Part shown: one piece after another, positions 32,312 to 42,191 of the stretch | How positions within the stretch are numbered: position 1 is the stretch's first letter | Layout of the letters: every line of letters begins with the position of its first letter | Assembly: GCA_002077045.2 (NCBI GenBank) | Contig: KZ111172.1 | Location: 116,953 to 180,952, forward strand | From: Rachicladosporium sp. CCFEE 5018 | Lineage: Eukaryota > Ascomycota > Dothideomycetes > Cladosporiales > Cladosporiaceae | DNA length: 64,000 nucleotides | Direction of reading: 5' to 3' | The notes under the pieces: model-generated | Databases searched by the model: none | What the model was told of the DNA's origin: nothing | Seen by the model: the letters and a program-made list of their open reading frames with translations, nothing else | Position numbers and translations under genes: made by a program

Positions 32312-32866
32312 CTACATTCCATCAAGCCTATTGTTCTTTGTGCGCGTCCCCATGAAGGCCTTAAATTCACGATCGACGTTGAATCCTAACTTGCTGAGCC
32401 AAAGCTCGATTGTGTGTGCGGCTGTCTCGTCACGCCACCTGCCATCTTTCTGGTAGTAGTACTTGAAGGTCCAGCCATGCCTTCGATCAGGCGTATCGTC
32501 TCGTGTAGCCAAGATAGCGTTGCCATCTCCATTGAAGTAGTGAAGGGCAGAAATTGACGAGATGTAATTCTCGTGTGGCTTCAGCATTCGAATGGTGGCC
32601 TCTTCATTGTCGTCCCACGGGTATGCATCGATGGTGTTGATGCTGTAGAACATCGAGAGTGTCTCATGGCGGAGCTGGCGGTTGACTATGCTCAAGACGG
32701 GTTGATGGCGAACACGTACCCTGACAGGATGGTCGCGGCGGAGGATGATGAAGCCGTAGATGCGGTTCCGCAGCTCCGCTGGTAGTTGGAGGAAAGGGGA
32801 AATTGTCGAAGGTGACGCGGTAGAATTGACTGGAATTATGGGGCATGTGGTCTCTTGTGGTCGCAT
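32312..32866 (-). CDS. F-box-like (LPAELR) protein 1, copy 1, intact
   Basis: 184 residues from ATG 32866. The N-terminal motif FLQLPAELRNRIYGF is followed by RHQPVLSIVNRQLRHETLSMFYSIN, a pattern typical of small Dothideomycete F-box/2EXR-like proteins. The C-terminal part has GWTFKYYYQKDGRWRDETAAH and LWLSKLGFNVDREFKAFM. The start is chosen because the open frame upstream is not conserved in style. In copy 2 the Trp codon of GRWRDE is a stop. Function unknown. Confidence 0.7.
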   Translation of the reverse strand: MRPQETTCPIIPVNSTASPSTISPFLQLPAELRNRIYGFIILRRDHPVRVRVRHQPVLSIVNRQLRHETLSMFYSINTIDAYPWDDNEEATIRMLKPHENYISSISALHYFNGDGNAILATRDDTPDRRHGWTFKYYYQKDGRWRDETAAHTIELWLSKLGFNVDREFKAFMGTRTKNNRLDGM

Positions 32867-33155
32867 GTCTCTGAATAGGTTATTGATGGACAGTCGATGA
32901 TGGTGTAGGTGAGTGGTAAGAGAGGGACGAAGGGCCAAGCGCGATTCTAGATACAGTATAGTAGACGCTTGTGCATTACCTGCGCCAGCCAGCAGTCCAT
33001 CAAGTCTAGAGCATCCGAAACATGCAATGCATAGCCCGCGGATCAATCTTCAGCAGTCCGTCTTGTTCACGCATAGGTGACATCAACACTGCGTTTCCCG
33101 GCTAAGTCTGACCTTGCGAGCAAACGATGCCAGCTGCTGCATAGGGGTCAGCCAA

Positions 33156-33658
33156 TTATCTCGCTACCGCCGTCCACAAGCACTTACCGAGAGGCGACGT
33201 CCAGAAGTGATCATCCTTCTCCGTGCCCAAGATCCCCAGCAACCGCAGCAGATTGTCGATCGTTCGACTCGCCACGTTGCGTGTTACGAACATGCGATGG
33301 TCCCCATAGTGATGATACACCCACTTGTGCGCCTCATTCTCTTTCGACGTGCGCATGGCGATGACAAGCTCATCTCCACTGACAGCTTCCACCGCTTGAA
33401 TGTGCTTCGCGTACTTGAGCACACGCTCAAGTCTCGCAGAGGAGACTCCCATCGCTTCGCCATGACCGGGTTGACGCTGTAGAAGACTGGAAGGCACTCT
33501 TCGCGGAGTTGCTTGTTGACAAAGGAGAATGCTGGTTGATGGCGTTTACAGCAAATATCGATGGGCGTATCTTCATACGTCGCGAAGCCGTATATACAGT
33601 TGCGGAGTTCGCCCGGGAGGGCTAGGATGCGTGCCATTGTTGATGTTGTTGGTCGCAT
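33156..33658 (-). pseudogene. F-box-like protein 2, copy 1, frameshifted
   Basis: The reading frame from ATG 33658 begins like the intact 152-residue partner at 53536-53994 (LALPGELRN.IYGFATY, then QPAFSFVNKQLRE and VFYSVNPVMAKR). It loses frame between about 33440 and 33460, where this copy is one base shorter. The remainder (YAKHIQAVEAVSGDELVIAM through TIDNLLRLLGILG) continues in another frame to 33156. Translation as is would give 124 residues with a scrambled end. Confidence 0.8.
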
Positions 33659-34037
33659 AAGTTGCCAAATTGCTGTGTTGTTATAGACTTGTGTGGTATT
33701 TCAAACGCGACACGAAGAAGGTGAAGATTTTGTGTGGTGTGCTGCGCAGGGGAAGGAGCGAGCGCACTCAGCAAGTACGCTCGTGATGCCTTCTTCTCCT
33801 ATAGATTTGCAGGTCTCTTGCGCTGCTATCGACTGCCCCAGGACACGAAATCTGTTGTCAAAGCGCTGAGGAGCGACACAGTCGGTCTATCAATACTTGC
33901 TCCCACATGACGTTCTCCACGGCACTCCTGACTAGAGCCTGTCTTCCGTGGAGCGCGTGATCGCAGCATTTGGGAGGCTCAACAAGGAGCGGGAAGCGAG
34001 CTAAGCTTCTCACCGACCTAGCGGAGTCTCATGATCC
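33659..34037. other. Intergenic region in the F-box-like array, copy 1
   Basis: 380 bases, the presumed promoter of gene 2 and 3' side of gene 3. Nothing else is seen. Confidence 0.45.
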
Positions 34038-34721
34038 TTACAGTAAGACCATCAGGCGCCTTCGACTAGGTGTACTGCTCACCGGGCAGACAACGCGATC
34101 CATAATCTGCACAATCTCCAGGATTCTCAAGCGGATGGCATCAGTGTTGCAACCATATCATTCGCCCAAGAAGTTGACATGCTCAATGTGTAGCGACACG
34201 AGCTTGCTGCCGTATTCGACTGCTCCAAGGATCCGCCGTAGAATGTAGATGTTACGACTTGTCCCATTCATCGAGATATCACAAAACAGATGGATGCTGA
34301 ACTTTCGCATGTGTTTGTAAAGCGGGCAAGTGTTGACCGGCCACCCGGGGGCCCTGGTAGAAGTTCTCGCATCGGTAGGCCGGCCCCAGATCTGATATTC
34401 TTTCCCTGAAAGGTGATGGTCGATGCGTTCAAAAGCCTCGTACTTGATCTGCTTACAGGTTTGGAGGAAAGGCACTAGCTCGGGTAGTGGATAAGCAGTG
34501 CCTCGAGTCTGAAAGATGGAGGTGCCTTCTGTGTTGAGCGCGATATTATCCGATGTTCGCCAGGGCGGGATCGACCTTGTGCCTGGTGAGTAGTGTTTTC
34601 CCTCTAAGATACGGCAGAGCAAACAAGCTTAGACCAGGTCCCGCAGTTCAGGCGGTAGTTCGAGGAGGCTGCATGGTGGCACAAGTGCAGCTGGGCGTGG
34701 TAAATTGACCTCTAGCGACAT
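34038..34721 (-). pseudogene. F-box-like protein 3, copy 1, two in-frame stops
   Basis: One frame runs from ATG 34721 to the ancestral TAA at 34038-34040, with the family motif LLELPPELRDLV near the start. It is broken by TAA at 34629-34631, directly after that motif where relatives have Tyr, and by TGA at 34158-34160, where copy 2 has AGA. Between and after the stops the family blocks PFLQTCKQIKYEAFERIDHH, CPLYKHMRKFSIHLF and IMDRVVCPVSST are in frame. The gap between the first stop and the next motif is too short for a normal intron. Confidence 0.8.
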
Positions 34722-35205
34722 TTGTGGTACTGTACAATTGAGCAGGTGATGGCAGTCAGTATAGCTCTTGTTGTGCGCCACTTCCCTCACGGCAATGCTG
34801 AGAGAGTGATCTTGTACGGGAGGGGTGTAATGAATATGAGGGTGTCTGAGTTTTAAATATGAAGACGCAAATCAATTAGGTGCTAATTGCTGCCATCTTG
34901 GCGCAACCGCTGCATTGGTACTATATGAGTCAGTCCATCACCAGGGCGTGCGAGCCAGAGGAATAGGTTCCTACTCACACGAACAGGACCTCGGACGAAC
35001 GGGTCGGCTGACAAACAATGCGAAGACTGGACAACCGATTGCAGCTGTTCCTGGCCACCACACGACCATTTCCATGACGCATGTTCTCATTAGCGAACAA
35101 CCACTGCAAAGCGTCAGCTGAGCCTGCACAAGGTCATCGTAAGCAAGTTCACAAACCTGATGCCTGACAACGCAGTATCAGTGAACCCCCTATCTTGCCA
35201 GACCA
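34722..35205. other. Diverged intergenic region, copy 1
   Basis: 480 bases that match copy 2 only weakly from about 34940 onward. No gene is seen. Confidence 0.45.
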
Positions 35206-35842
35206 CTACTCTATCATCTTCGCTTCCAGCACGCTTCTGTCTGGATACAGCTCATACACACACCGTAGTCGATCCAGCATGCCGAGAAGCTGTATACACT
35301 CCGCTCGAGACCAGTATTCATTCGAGACATTCATGTCCAGTGTGTGTAACGTCGAGCCATAGTCGATGCGATCGAGTATCAGGCTTTACGACTGTAAGTA
35401 TGCCGCCGTAGACGCTGCACAGCGACCAACAATTGTGCTCCAAGGCAGAGGAAGCAGCAATCGACCACGGTCCGGATTTATGGCTTGCTGGCGGTGTGCC
35501 GTACAGATACGGCGCATCCACGCTGGCGATGTAATACTGCTGTGCTTCGAGATGAGCGCTCATCACTGGGGATGGCTCTGCCGTGATCTGTTTGCAAGCA
35601 CGTAAGATCACCGCGAGCTCTGTCTGTGGGACGATGCGGTGGTCGAGTCCAAAGATCTTTCCGCCACTCGGCCAGAATGTCGTTTCGGAGCCATGTAATG
35701 CTAGACAACCTCGTGGACACTTTTCGTGAGCATATGTCTCTTGGATGATGGCGAGCAAGTGTTCGTAGATGTGCAAACGCAGCTCAGGCGGCAGCTCGAG
35801 GAGATAGCAGCGCTTCGATTTCTGCAGGCGGGTGATGCCCGT
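35206..35842 (-). pseudogene. F-box-like protein 4, copy 1, lost start and frameshift
   Basis: The family motif CYLLELPPELRLHIYEHLL is in frame, but the codon matching the ATG of copy 2 (55681) is ACG at 35842-35840, and no in-frame ATG precedes the motif. ILRACKQITAEPSP and SAHLEAQQYYIA follow. Near 35400-35480 the frame shifts: the expected end (GSTLHTLDMNV, then LLGMLDRLRCVYELYPDR and a stop at 35206-35208) is readable only in another frame. Both lesions argue for a dead gene. Confidence 0.75.
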
Positions 35843-36090
35843 TGCGGTGATGGGTAGTGTATCGCAGTGCTGAGTCGTGATGGAAAAGGAGAGTATACTG
35901 AGTGTAGTGCTATTCGAGTGGAAGTCACGAGCCTAGCTTGGCGCGTCGTCTTGTCGAGGGGGCAGGAGCGACTGCTCCTTGACATGCGCGCAACACGACC
36001 AGTCACATTGCGCGCTGTGCATCAGTAGTACGACGTTAAGCCCAGCTGATTATCATGTACAGACCATACTTACAGTGCGTTGACTCCTCC

Positions 36091-37143
36091 TCATGCAAGC
36101 GCACTCGCGACCTTCCCCCTCTTCGCAGCCTCACTCGCCATGACCTCCCCAATCTTCGCCAACTGCTCAACCGTCAACTCCCTCGACTCCGCCGCCTTAG
36201 CGTTCCTCCGCACCTCAGCCAGCTCTTGCAACGGCGTCCGCATAGTCAAGTGCAAATCCTTCCGCTTCTCCTCCTTCGCAGCCTGTGCCTCAATCTTTTG
36301 CGTAAACTCATACGAATGCCTCGTCCTGAACTTCGAGTACTTATTCCTCAGCTCATCAATCACCGAAGCCGGCATGGGCCAGTTCAGTAGCAAGGGCGTG
36401 TGTGTGACTTCGTCTACGCTTCGCCTTAGTGTGTCGTCCTCGTGATCCTGAAACTCCGGCTCAATGACCTCCGGCCAAGGTATTAGCGTATGTGTCCCAG
36501 GCACAGCTCGCATACCCTGATCCCACTCCCTCTTCACCTTATCCCACTCCCGATTCACACAAATCAGCTTCTCCACGACGACGTCCCTCAGCTTGCCCGT
36601 CGCAGGGTCTGGCAGAGGGTACACCAGCCTAACATCCTCCACCGGCACCATGATAGCGATAGGCTGCACGCTATCCTTCCCAGTCGTATCTCTCTGGTTG
36701 ACCCAGCTCGGCACCGCAACGTCCGCCACATTGACCCCTTTCAACCGCACTGCGCCCTTATCCCTCTGCACCTCCTCAACCTCCGCAATCTTCCCCTTCT
36801 CCCTTCCCTTGGTCACAACCACACGGTCTCCCTCAGATACCCAATACCACTTCGGCAGACTCCGTGGATGTCGGTCCGGCAAGTTGAAGCTGTACAGACT
36901 CAATGCGCCGTGGCTTTTCGCTTTGTCGCCAACATCTCGTCGCAGCGCTAGGAGGCCTCGCGACCAGGCTTCCGCGCGCTCTTTCCGGGCTGTGACGATG
37001 AGGGCGTGGTTGTCGCCGCGGATCCGGAGGGAGTCGCGTTTGCGGTTCCAGGACTTGCCCTTTTCGAGGTGGTCGATTTCTTTTGAGAGGCGTTTCGCGG
37101 CGTGGCGATGGACGATTTTGGAACGCTGGACGACTTTCTCCAT
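36091..37143 (-). CDS. MRPL40: Mitochondrial large-subunit ribosomal protein uL24m, copy 1
   Basis: 350 residues from ATG 37143, the Met that opens the basic N-terminus MEKVVQRSKIVHRHAAKRL. The KOW domain of uL24 is at residues 103-139 (SEGDRVVVTKGREKGKIAEV, then GAVRLKGVNV). A fungal-type C-terminal extension contains LVYPLPDPATGKLRDVVVEK, WPMPASVIDELRNKYSKFRT and a basic helical end. The protein belongs to the mitochondrial 54S subunit near the exit tunnel. By eye it differs from copy 2 at about eleven residues. Frames upstream of 37143 lack conservation and are ignored. Confidence 0.93.
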   Translation of the reverse strand: MEKVVQRSKIVHRHAAKRLSKEIDHLEKGKSWNRKRDSLRIRGDNHALIVTARKERAEAWSRGLLALRRDVGDKAKSHGALSLYSFNLPDRHPRSLPKWYWVSEGDRVVVTKGREKGKIAEVEEVQRDKGAVRLKGVNVADVAVPSWVNQRDTTGKDSVQPIAIMVPVEDVRLVYPLPDPATGKLRDVVVEKLICVNREWDKVKREWDQGMRAVPGTHTLIPWPEVIEPEFQDHEDDTLRRSVDEVTHTPLLLNWPMPASVIDELRNKYSKFRTRHSYEFTQKIEAQAAKEEKRKDLHLTMRTPLQELAEVRRNAKAAESRELTVEQLAKIGEVMASEAAKRGKVASALA

Positions 37144-37453
37144 TGTGGGCAATTGGCTGGACTGAATCAACCTGTAAAAGAGTGGATTATCAGCGCTCTT
37201 GAAAGTGCAGTAATACGCATGGGATCGTGAAGTGAATGGTTGTGCCGAGTACTCATCCCCGATTGGGTAGAAACGCATCGGACCCACAATAGTTGCTGCT
37301 TGCTCTCGATGTGCGAGCATTCGACATGGAGTTACGTTCATATTATCGCTACAAGTTGGAGTCATCGAGGACGAAGAAGGGACTACTGCAGTCCTCTCGG
37401 TGATCAAGATCAGTGCAAGCTTCGCTGAGATCATTTCCGCTCACGCGCTGGCC
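37144..37453. other. Intergenic region, copy 1
   Basis: 310 bases forming the uL24m promoter and the 3' side of the SDR gene; well conserved in copy 2. No gene is seen. Confidence 0.5.
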
Positions 37454-38314
37454 TCACGGCTTCCTTACAATCGTCTCCACCTTGTCCAAGCCTGTCAACT
37501 TCTTCAATGGCCCACTCAACCAACTCATCGGGAACCAGCTCGCAAGCCTAACTTGTGAAGCTCCTTTTCCCCTCCAGATGACGTTCGGCGGCGAGCTTGA
37601 CAGTACATCCCCTACAACCCCCTTCGCCCAAGCCTCAGCCGAGATCCCTCCGTTCTCCAAGAACTCGCCCCTCAGCGCCGGGTCAATGACTTCCTTCGCA
37701 GCCGCATAGATAGACGTCTCAGGCAGCCCGCCCTCCTTCGCCCGAGCGTTCTTGACGATCTCAGTATTGACCGCGCCGGTCTTGAGCTCGATGACTTTGA
37801 TGCCAAAGCTGACTTCTAGCTCCTCACGTATGATTGTTGTGAACATCGACATTGCTGCCTTGCTCGCCGCGTAAGCGGCATGGTAGGGTATGGCTGCATG
37901 CGCGGCAGTCGAGGTGTGGTTTACGATCATGCCTTTGCTTGACTTCAATAGCAATGGTAGAGCGGCTTGAGACAGGGCCACATTGCCCCAGACGTTGAGG
38001 TCGAACAGAGCTTTGCCCTCCGCTAGTGACATGTCAGCCACGGTCATCACATAGCTAGCGCCGGCGTTGTTAACGAGGATGTCCAGCTTGGGAACGTCTG
38101 CTAAGCAAGCGGCGATGGACTCTGCAGATGAAATGTCAAGAGTCTTGAGTTCGACATCTGGGCCGAGAGTTGCGAGAGAGGTCATCTTAGAAGGGTTCCG
38201 CGCGGTGGCGTAGACGTGTAGGCCGGCAGCGTGGAACTCCTTGACCAAGGCGGCGCCCATGCCGCCATCTGAGCAGCCGGTGATGAGGACTGTACGTTTC
38301 TTGAGGTCGGCCAT
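37454..38314 (-). CDS. Short-chain dehydrogenase, AYR1-like, copy 1
   Basis: 286 residues, single exon. It is a classical SDR with the cofactor motif TGCSDGGMG at 12-20, NNAG at 82-85, catalytic Ser 135 in NHTSTAA, and Tyr 148/Lys 152 in YAASK. ATARN after beta-2 suggests NADPH. The closest familiar relatives are 1-acyl-dihydroxyacetone-phosphate reductases (yeast Ayr1), acting at the ER and lipid droplets, and the C-terminal hydrophobic SWFPMSWLSGPLKKLTG could be a membrane contact. The exact substrate is not certain. By eye copy 2 differs at eight residues. It starts back to back with MET6. Confidence 0.85.
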   Translation of the reverse strand: MADLKKRTVLITGCSDGGMGAALVKEFHAAGLHVYATARNPSKMTSLATLGPDVELKTLDISSAESIAACLADVPKLDILVNNAGASYVMTVADMSLAEGKALFDLNVWGNVALSQAALPLLLKSSKGMIVNHTSTAAHAAIPYHAAYAASKAAMSMFTTIIREELEVSFGIKVIELKTGAVNTEIVKNARAKEGGLPETSIYAAAKEVIDPALRGEFLENGGISAEAWAKGVVGDVLSSSPPNVIWRGKGASQVRLASWFPMSWLSGPLKKLTGLDKVETIVRKP

Positions 38315-39159
38315 TGCGATGATCTTGTGTTACGTTTTCGATGATCTGGTATGGTGTAGGCCGCGGGCGAGGTCCTCAGGATGCTAGAGAGGAGAGGACG
38401 TGAGGCGAGGAATGTGAATGTACTCCCTGACCTTATGCGATGGCTGAACCATATATACCATCCAGTATATTCGTTGATACAGCTGTTTGAGCGGAATCAC
38501 GATATAGAATATCGACCTGCTCCGCTCTCAGGATCTTGTTACCTAGACATGCATCTCGCTTATTGGCTCAGAAGCTTGGGCGATTACAATGATCGATTAT
38601 GGGTGACCGACGGCATGGACGCTTAAAGCCAGTGCGATGAGACAGTGCGGCTTCGACAGTGAGTCTGTTTGAAGAAGGGGTGCCGTGTTCGAGGGAAGTA
38701 GAACGAGAGATTGAGCACCTGGCTGGAAGGGTGCATGTAGGCTCATCGATTCGGTACCACGCGGCATATTCTCGGAGGGCTCAACTGCCGGATGTGAGGG
38801 ACCAAGATCGCCCACCTGACTCCAAGCAAACTTGCTTGATATATGGAGCATTGCCCTCTGCTACGTCTTCTCACTCTGAACATCACGTTAACGATTCATC
38901 GTCTTCACTCGAGGAAGTGTTCACTCGGGAGGTCAATCGATGACAAGGCTGTAAGTTGAGGTGCAGCGGTCACGCAAGGAGCCATTCCGAATGACCCCGC
39001 GATCGGCGTTTCAAAAAATCTTACGTTCACTCCCACACCGCGCTCACTTCTTTCACCCTCGAACACCATCCCATCTCTCATTCAAAACCCATCTCCCCCT
39101 TTCCCATCATACATCCCAGCATACTCTTCACACGTTCACTCCCCACCACAGCACTCAAG
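38315..39159. promoter_or_regulatory. Divergent AYR1-like/MET6 promoter region, copy 1
   Basis: 845 bases. TATATA lies near 38450, on the AYR1-like side. A stretch at about 38690-38820 and the block at 38948-39052 are strongly conserved with copy 2, while sequence between them is not. The last 100 bases before MET6 are pyrimidine-rich. Confidence 0.55.
38948..39052 (+). promoter_or_regulatory. Conserved 105-bp block upstream of MET6, copy 1
   Basis: 105 bases match 58780-58884 with one mismatch, flanked on both sides by clearly diverged sequence. It lies 108 bases before the MET6 ATG, so it is a good candidate for the core promoter or regulator sites. No named motif is claimed. Confidence 0.55.
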
Positions 39160-41478
39160 ATGGTGCAGTCATCCATCCTTGGCTTCCCTCGCATGGGCAA
39201 GCTGCGTGACCTCAAGAAAGCGAATGAATCATACTGGGGCGGCAAGCTGTCCCGCGAGGATCTTCTCGCAGAGGGCAAGAGACTGAGACTCGAGCACTGG
39301 AAGATCCAGAAGGATGCTGGCGTCGATATCATCCCCAGCAATGACTTCGCTTACTACGATCACGTCCTCGACCACATCCAGATGTTCAATGCCATCCCTG
39401 AGCGATACAGCCAGCACAAGCTCGAGCCAATCGATGAGTACTTCGCCATGGGTCGTGGACACCAGAAGGACGGCATCGATGTGCCCAGTTTGGAGATGGT
39501 GAAGTGGTTCGACTCGAACTACCACTACGTCAAGCCCACCCTTCAAGACAACCAGACCTTCAAGCTCGCGCAAGACCCCAAGCCAGTGCGTGAGTTCCTC
39601 GAGGCCAAGGAGGCGGGTATCATTACACGCCCCGTGCTTGTTGGTCCCGTGTCCTTCCTTGCACTTGGCAAGGCCGACCGTGGCCAATCAGTCGACCCTA
39701 TCTCCCTGCTTGAGAAGCTCCTGCCCGTTTACGAGGAGCTCCTTCAGAAGCTCAAGGAGGCTGGTGCCGAGACTGTCCAGATCGACGAGCCAGTCCTCGT
39801 CTTTGACCTGCCCCCGAAGGTAAAGAACGCCTTCAAGCCTGCATATGAGAAGCTGTCTGCCCTGCAAGGCAACAAGGGACCTCAGATCGTACTCGCCACC
39901 TACTTCGGTGATGTCGTACACAATTTCGACATCATCGACAGCGCGCTCCAGAACACTTACGGTCTCCACGTCGATCTTGTGCGCAACCCAGAGCAGCTCA
40001 CCAAGGTTCTCGAGCACCTCGGACCCAAGCAGATTCTGTCCGCTGGTGTGGTCGATGGGCGCAACATCTGGAAGTCCAACTTCAAGAAGGCCATCGAGAC
40101 TGTGGAGACCGCAGTGCAGAAGCTCGGCAAGGAGCGCGTGATCGTCGCCACTTCCAGCTCCCTCCTTCACACTCCCCACACCCTTGCAAGCGAGAAGAAG
40201 CTCGACGAGGAGGTCCGAGACTGGTTCTCATTCGCCAGCGAGAAGGCCACGGAGGTCAGCGTCATCGCTAAGGCTGTGACCGAGGGCGCCAACTCGGTCA
40301 AGAGCGAGCTTGAGGCCAACGCCAAGAGCGTACAGTCGCGTGCTACTTCGAAGCGCACCAACAACCCAGAAGTCAAGAAGCGCCAAGAGGCCGTCACAAA
40401 GGAGCAGCACGAGCGCCAGTCGCCGTTCACTGAGCGTTACGAGCAGCAAAAGAAGCACCTCAAGCTCCCCACTTTCCCTACTACCACAATCGGCTCGTTC
40501 CCGCAGACCCAGGATATCCGCATCCAGCGTAACAAGTTCACCAAGGGTGAGATCACTGCCGAGGAGTACGAGAAGTTCATTGAGAAGGAGATCCGCGATG
40601 TCATCGCCATACAGGATGAGCTCGATCTCGATGTGTACGTGCATGGCGAGCCAGAACGTAACGACATGGTGCAGTACTTCGGTGAGCGTCTCGAGGGCTA
40701 CGCCTTCACGACACACGCCTGGGTGCAGTCATACGGCTCGCGCTGCGTGCGTCCTCCGATCATCGTCGGCGATATTTCCCGGCCTGCGCCAATGACCGTG
40801 AAGGAGAGCAAGTACGCTGCCTCAGTCAGCAAGAAGCCCATGAAGGGCATGCTGACCGGTCCGATCACCTGCCTTCGCTGGTCGTTCTTCCGTGACGACA
40901 TCCACCAGTCCGTTCAGGCTCAGCAGCTCGCTCTCGCACTTCGCGACGAGGTCGTTGATCTCGAGGCTGCCGGCATCTACGTCATCCAGATTGATGAGCC
41001 TGCGCTCCGTGAGGGTCTTCCTCTCCGTGCCGGTGCCGAGCGTGAGAAGTACCTCAGCTGGGCTGTCGACAGCTTCAAGCTCTCCGCTGCTGGTGTCAAG
41101 GACTCTACCCAGATCCACTCCCACTTCTGCTATTCGGAGTTTCAAGACTTCTTCCACGCCATCGCTGCGCTCGATGCCGATGTCCTCTCCATCGAGAACA
41201 GCAAGTCTGACGCCAAACTCCTCAAGGTCTTCATCGACGAGGCCTACCCACGTCACATCGGCCCTGGTGTCTACGACATCCACAGCCCACGTATTCCTAG
41301 CGAGCAGGAGATCAAGGACCGTCTCGCCGAGATGCTGCAGTACCTCAAGCCCGAGCAGCTATGGGTCAACCCTGACTGCGGTCTCAAGACGCGCCAATGG
41401 AAGGAGACCAAGCAGGCTCTCACGAACATGGTCAACGCGGCCAAGTTCAATCGCGGGAAGTACGCCAAGTCTTCTTAG
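39160..41478 (+). CDS. MET6: Cobalamin-independent methionine synthase, copy 1
   Basis: 772 residues without introns. The enzyme transfers a methyl group from 5-methyltetrahydropteroyl-polyglutamate to homocysteine in the cytosol. The N-terminal domain opens with SSILGFPRMGKLRDLKKA. The C-terminal catalytic domain starts at about TFPTTTIGSFPQT. Zinc and homocysteine residues are visible in HSHFCYSEF, SIENSKSDAK and NPDCGLKTRQW (Cys near 739). The length is normal for fungi. By eye about eleven residues differ from copy 2 (for example Arg/Cys in KERVIV and Val/Asp in DLVRNPE). The strong codon bias fits high expression. Confidence 0.97.
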   Translation: MVQSSILGFPRMGKLRDLKKANESYWGGKLSREDLLAEGKRLRLEHWKIQKDAGVDIIPSNDFAYYDHVLDHIQMFNAIPERYSQHKLEPIDEYFAMGRGHQKDGIDVPSLEMVKWFDSNYHYVKPTLQDNQTFKLAQDPKPVREFLEAKEAGIITRPVLVGPVSFLALGKADRGQSVDPISLLEKLLPVYEELLQKLKEAGAETVQIDEPVLVFDLPPKVKNAFKPAYEKLSALQGNKGPQIVLATYFGDVVHNFDIIDSALQNTYGLHVDLVRNPEQLTKVLEHLGPKQILSAGVVDGRNIWKSNFKKAIETVETAVQKLGKERVIVATSSSLLHTPHTLASEKKLDEEVRDWFSFASEKATEVSVIAKAVTEGANSVKSELEANAKSVQSRATSKRTNNPEVKKRQEAVTKEQHERQSPFTERYEQQKKHLKLPTFPTTTIGSFPQTQDIRIQRNKFTKGEITAEEYEKFIEKEIRDVIAIQDELDLDVYVHGEPERNDMVQYFGERLEGYAFTTHAWVQSYGSRCVRPPIIVGDISRPAPMTVKESKYAASVSKKPMKGMLTGPITCLRWSFFRDDIHQSVQAQQLALALRDEVVDLEAAGIYVIQIDEPALREGLPLRAGAEREKYLSWAVDSFKLSAAGVKDSTQIHSHFCYSEFQDFFHAIAALDADVLSIENSKSDAKLLKVFIDEAYPRHIGPGVYDIHSPRIPSEQEIKDRLAEMLQYLKPEQLWVNPDCGLKTRQWKETKQALTNMVNAAKFNRGKYAKSS

Positions 41479-42191
41479 ACTTGTTGCTCTCGCAATGTAA
41501 CAAAACGTCAACATACTTGACGAGCAAGGCGGCACTTCAACTGCCACCTGCATGAGGCTTGCATGCCGAAAATGGCAACGCTTCAACAATATGATACCCC
41601 TGATGTTTAACACAGATTAGCGAGGAGTTCAACAAGATGGTTGGAGGGTGAATGGGCGCTATTGGGCTCGGTGATCTCAACGATCATGCGATAAGCTAAA
41701 AGCGAGGTATGGGAGGCATGATGGGTGCATTTGCTGATGGCGTTGAAAGGCGAGATTGCTGGGGTATGATCATGAGCGTAGTTATCATGGTCGGTGTATC
41801 AGTCACAGACTAGCCATGCCTCGTGGTATTGGAAGCATCAGATGCATGTGGCAAGGTGAGCATCGTATCTCACATCTTGTTACACAGCAAGTGCATCCTC
41901 ATTGTTATGCTGAATCTTGCTACTGCTGCCTTACCTTTCCTCCACGCTTTCCTTCCTTCTCGCTGATCTGCAACATCAACGAGAGGTCTCAACATCTCGC
42001 TCGACCCTCCTTGGAGGTCATCACATCAAATATCTCAATCATCGCGAACGTCGGACCAGCCTGGCATAGTGAGGTCGCGATACGACACCGCTCCATTCGA
42101 CAGCACTGCTCCGTCATCTCTACACCCTTTGACCCCACGCTTCCACATCGACCTTCATCCGCCTCGGTCGCAGGGCTTACATCGATCCTCC
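41479..42191. other. Intergenic region, copy 1
   Basis: 710 bases: the MET6 3' UTR (the first 150 bases are nearly identical in copy 2), then diverged sequence leading to the next gene. No gene is seen. Confidence 0.5.
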
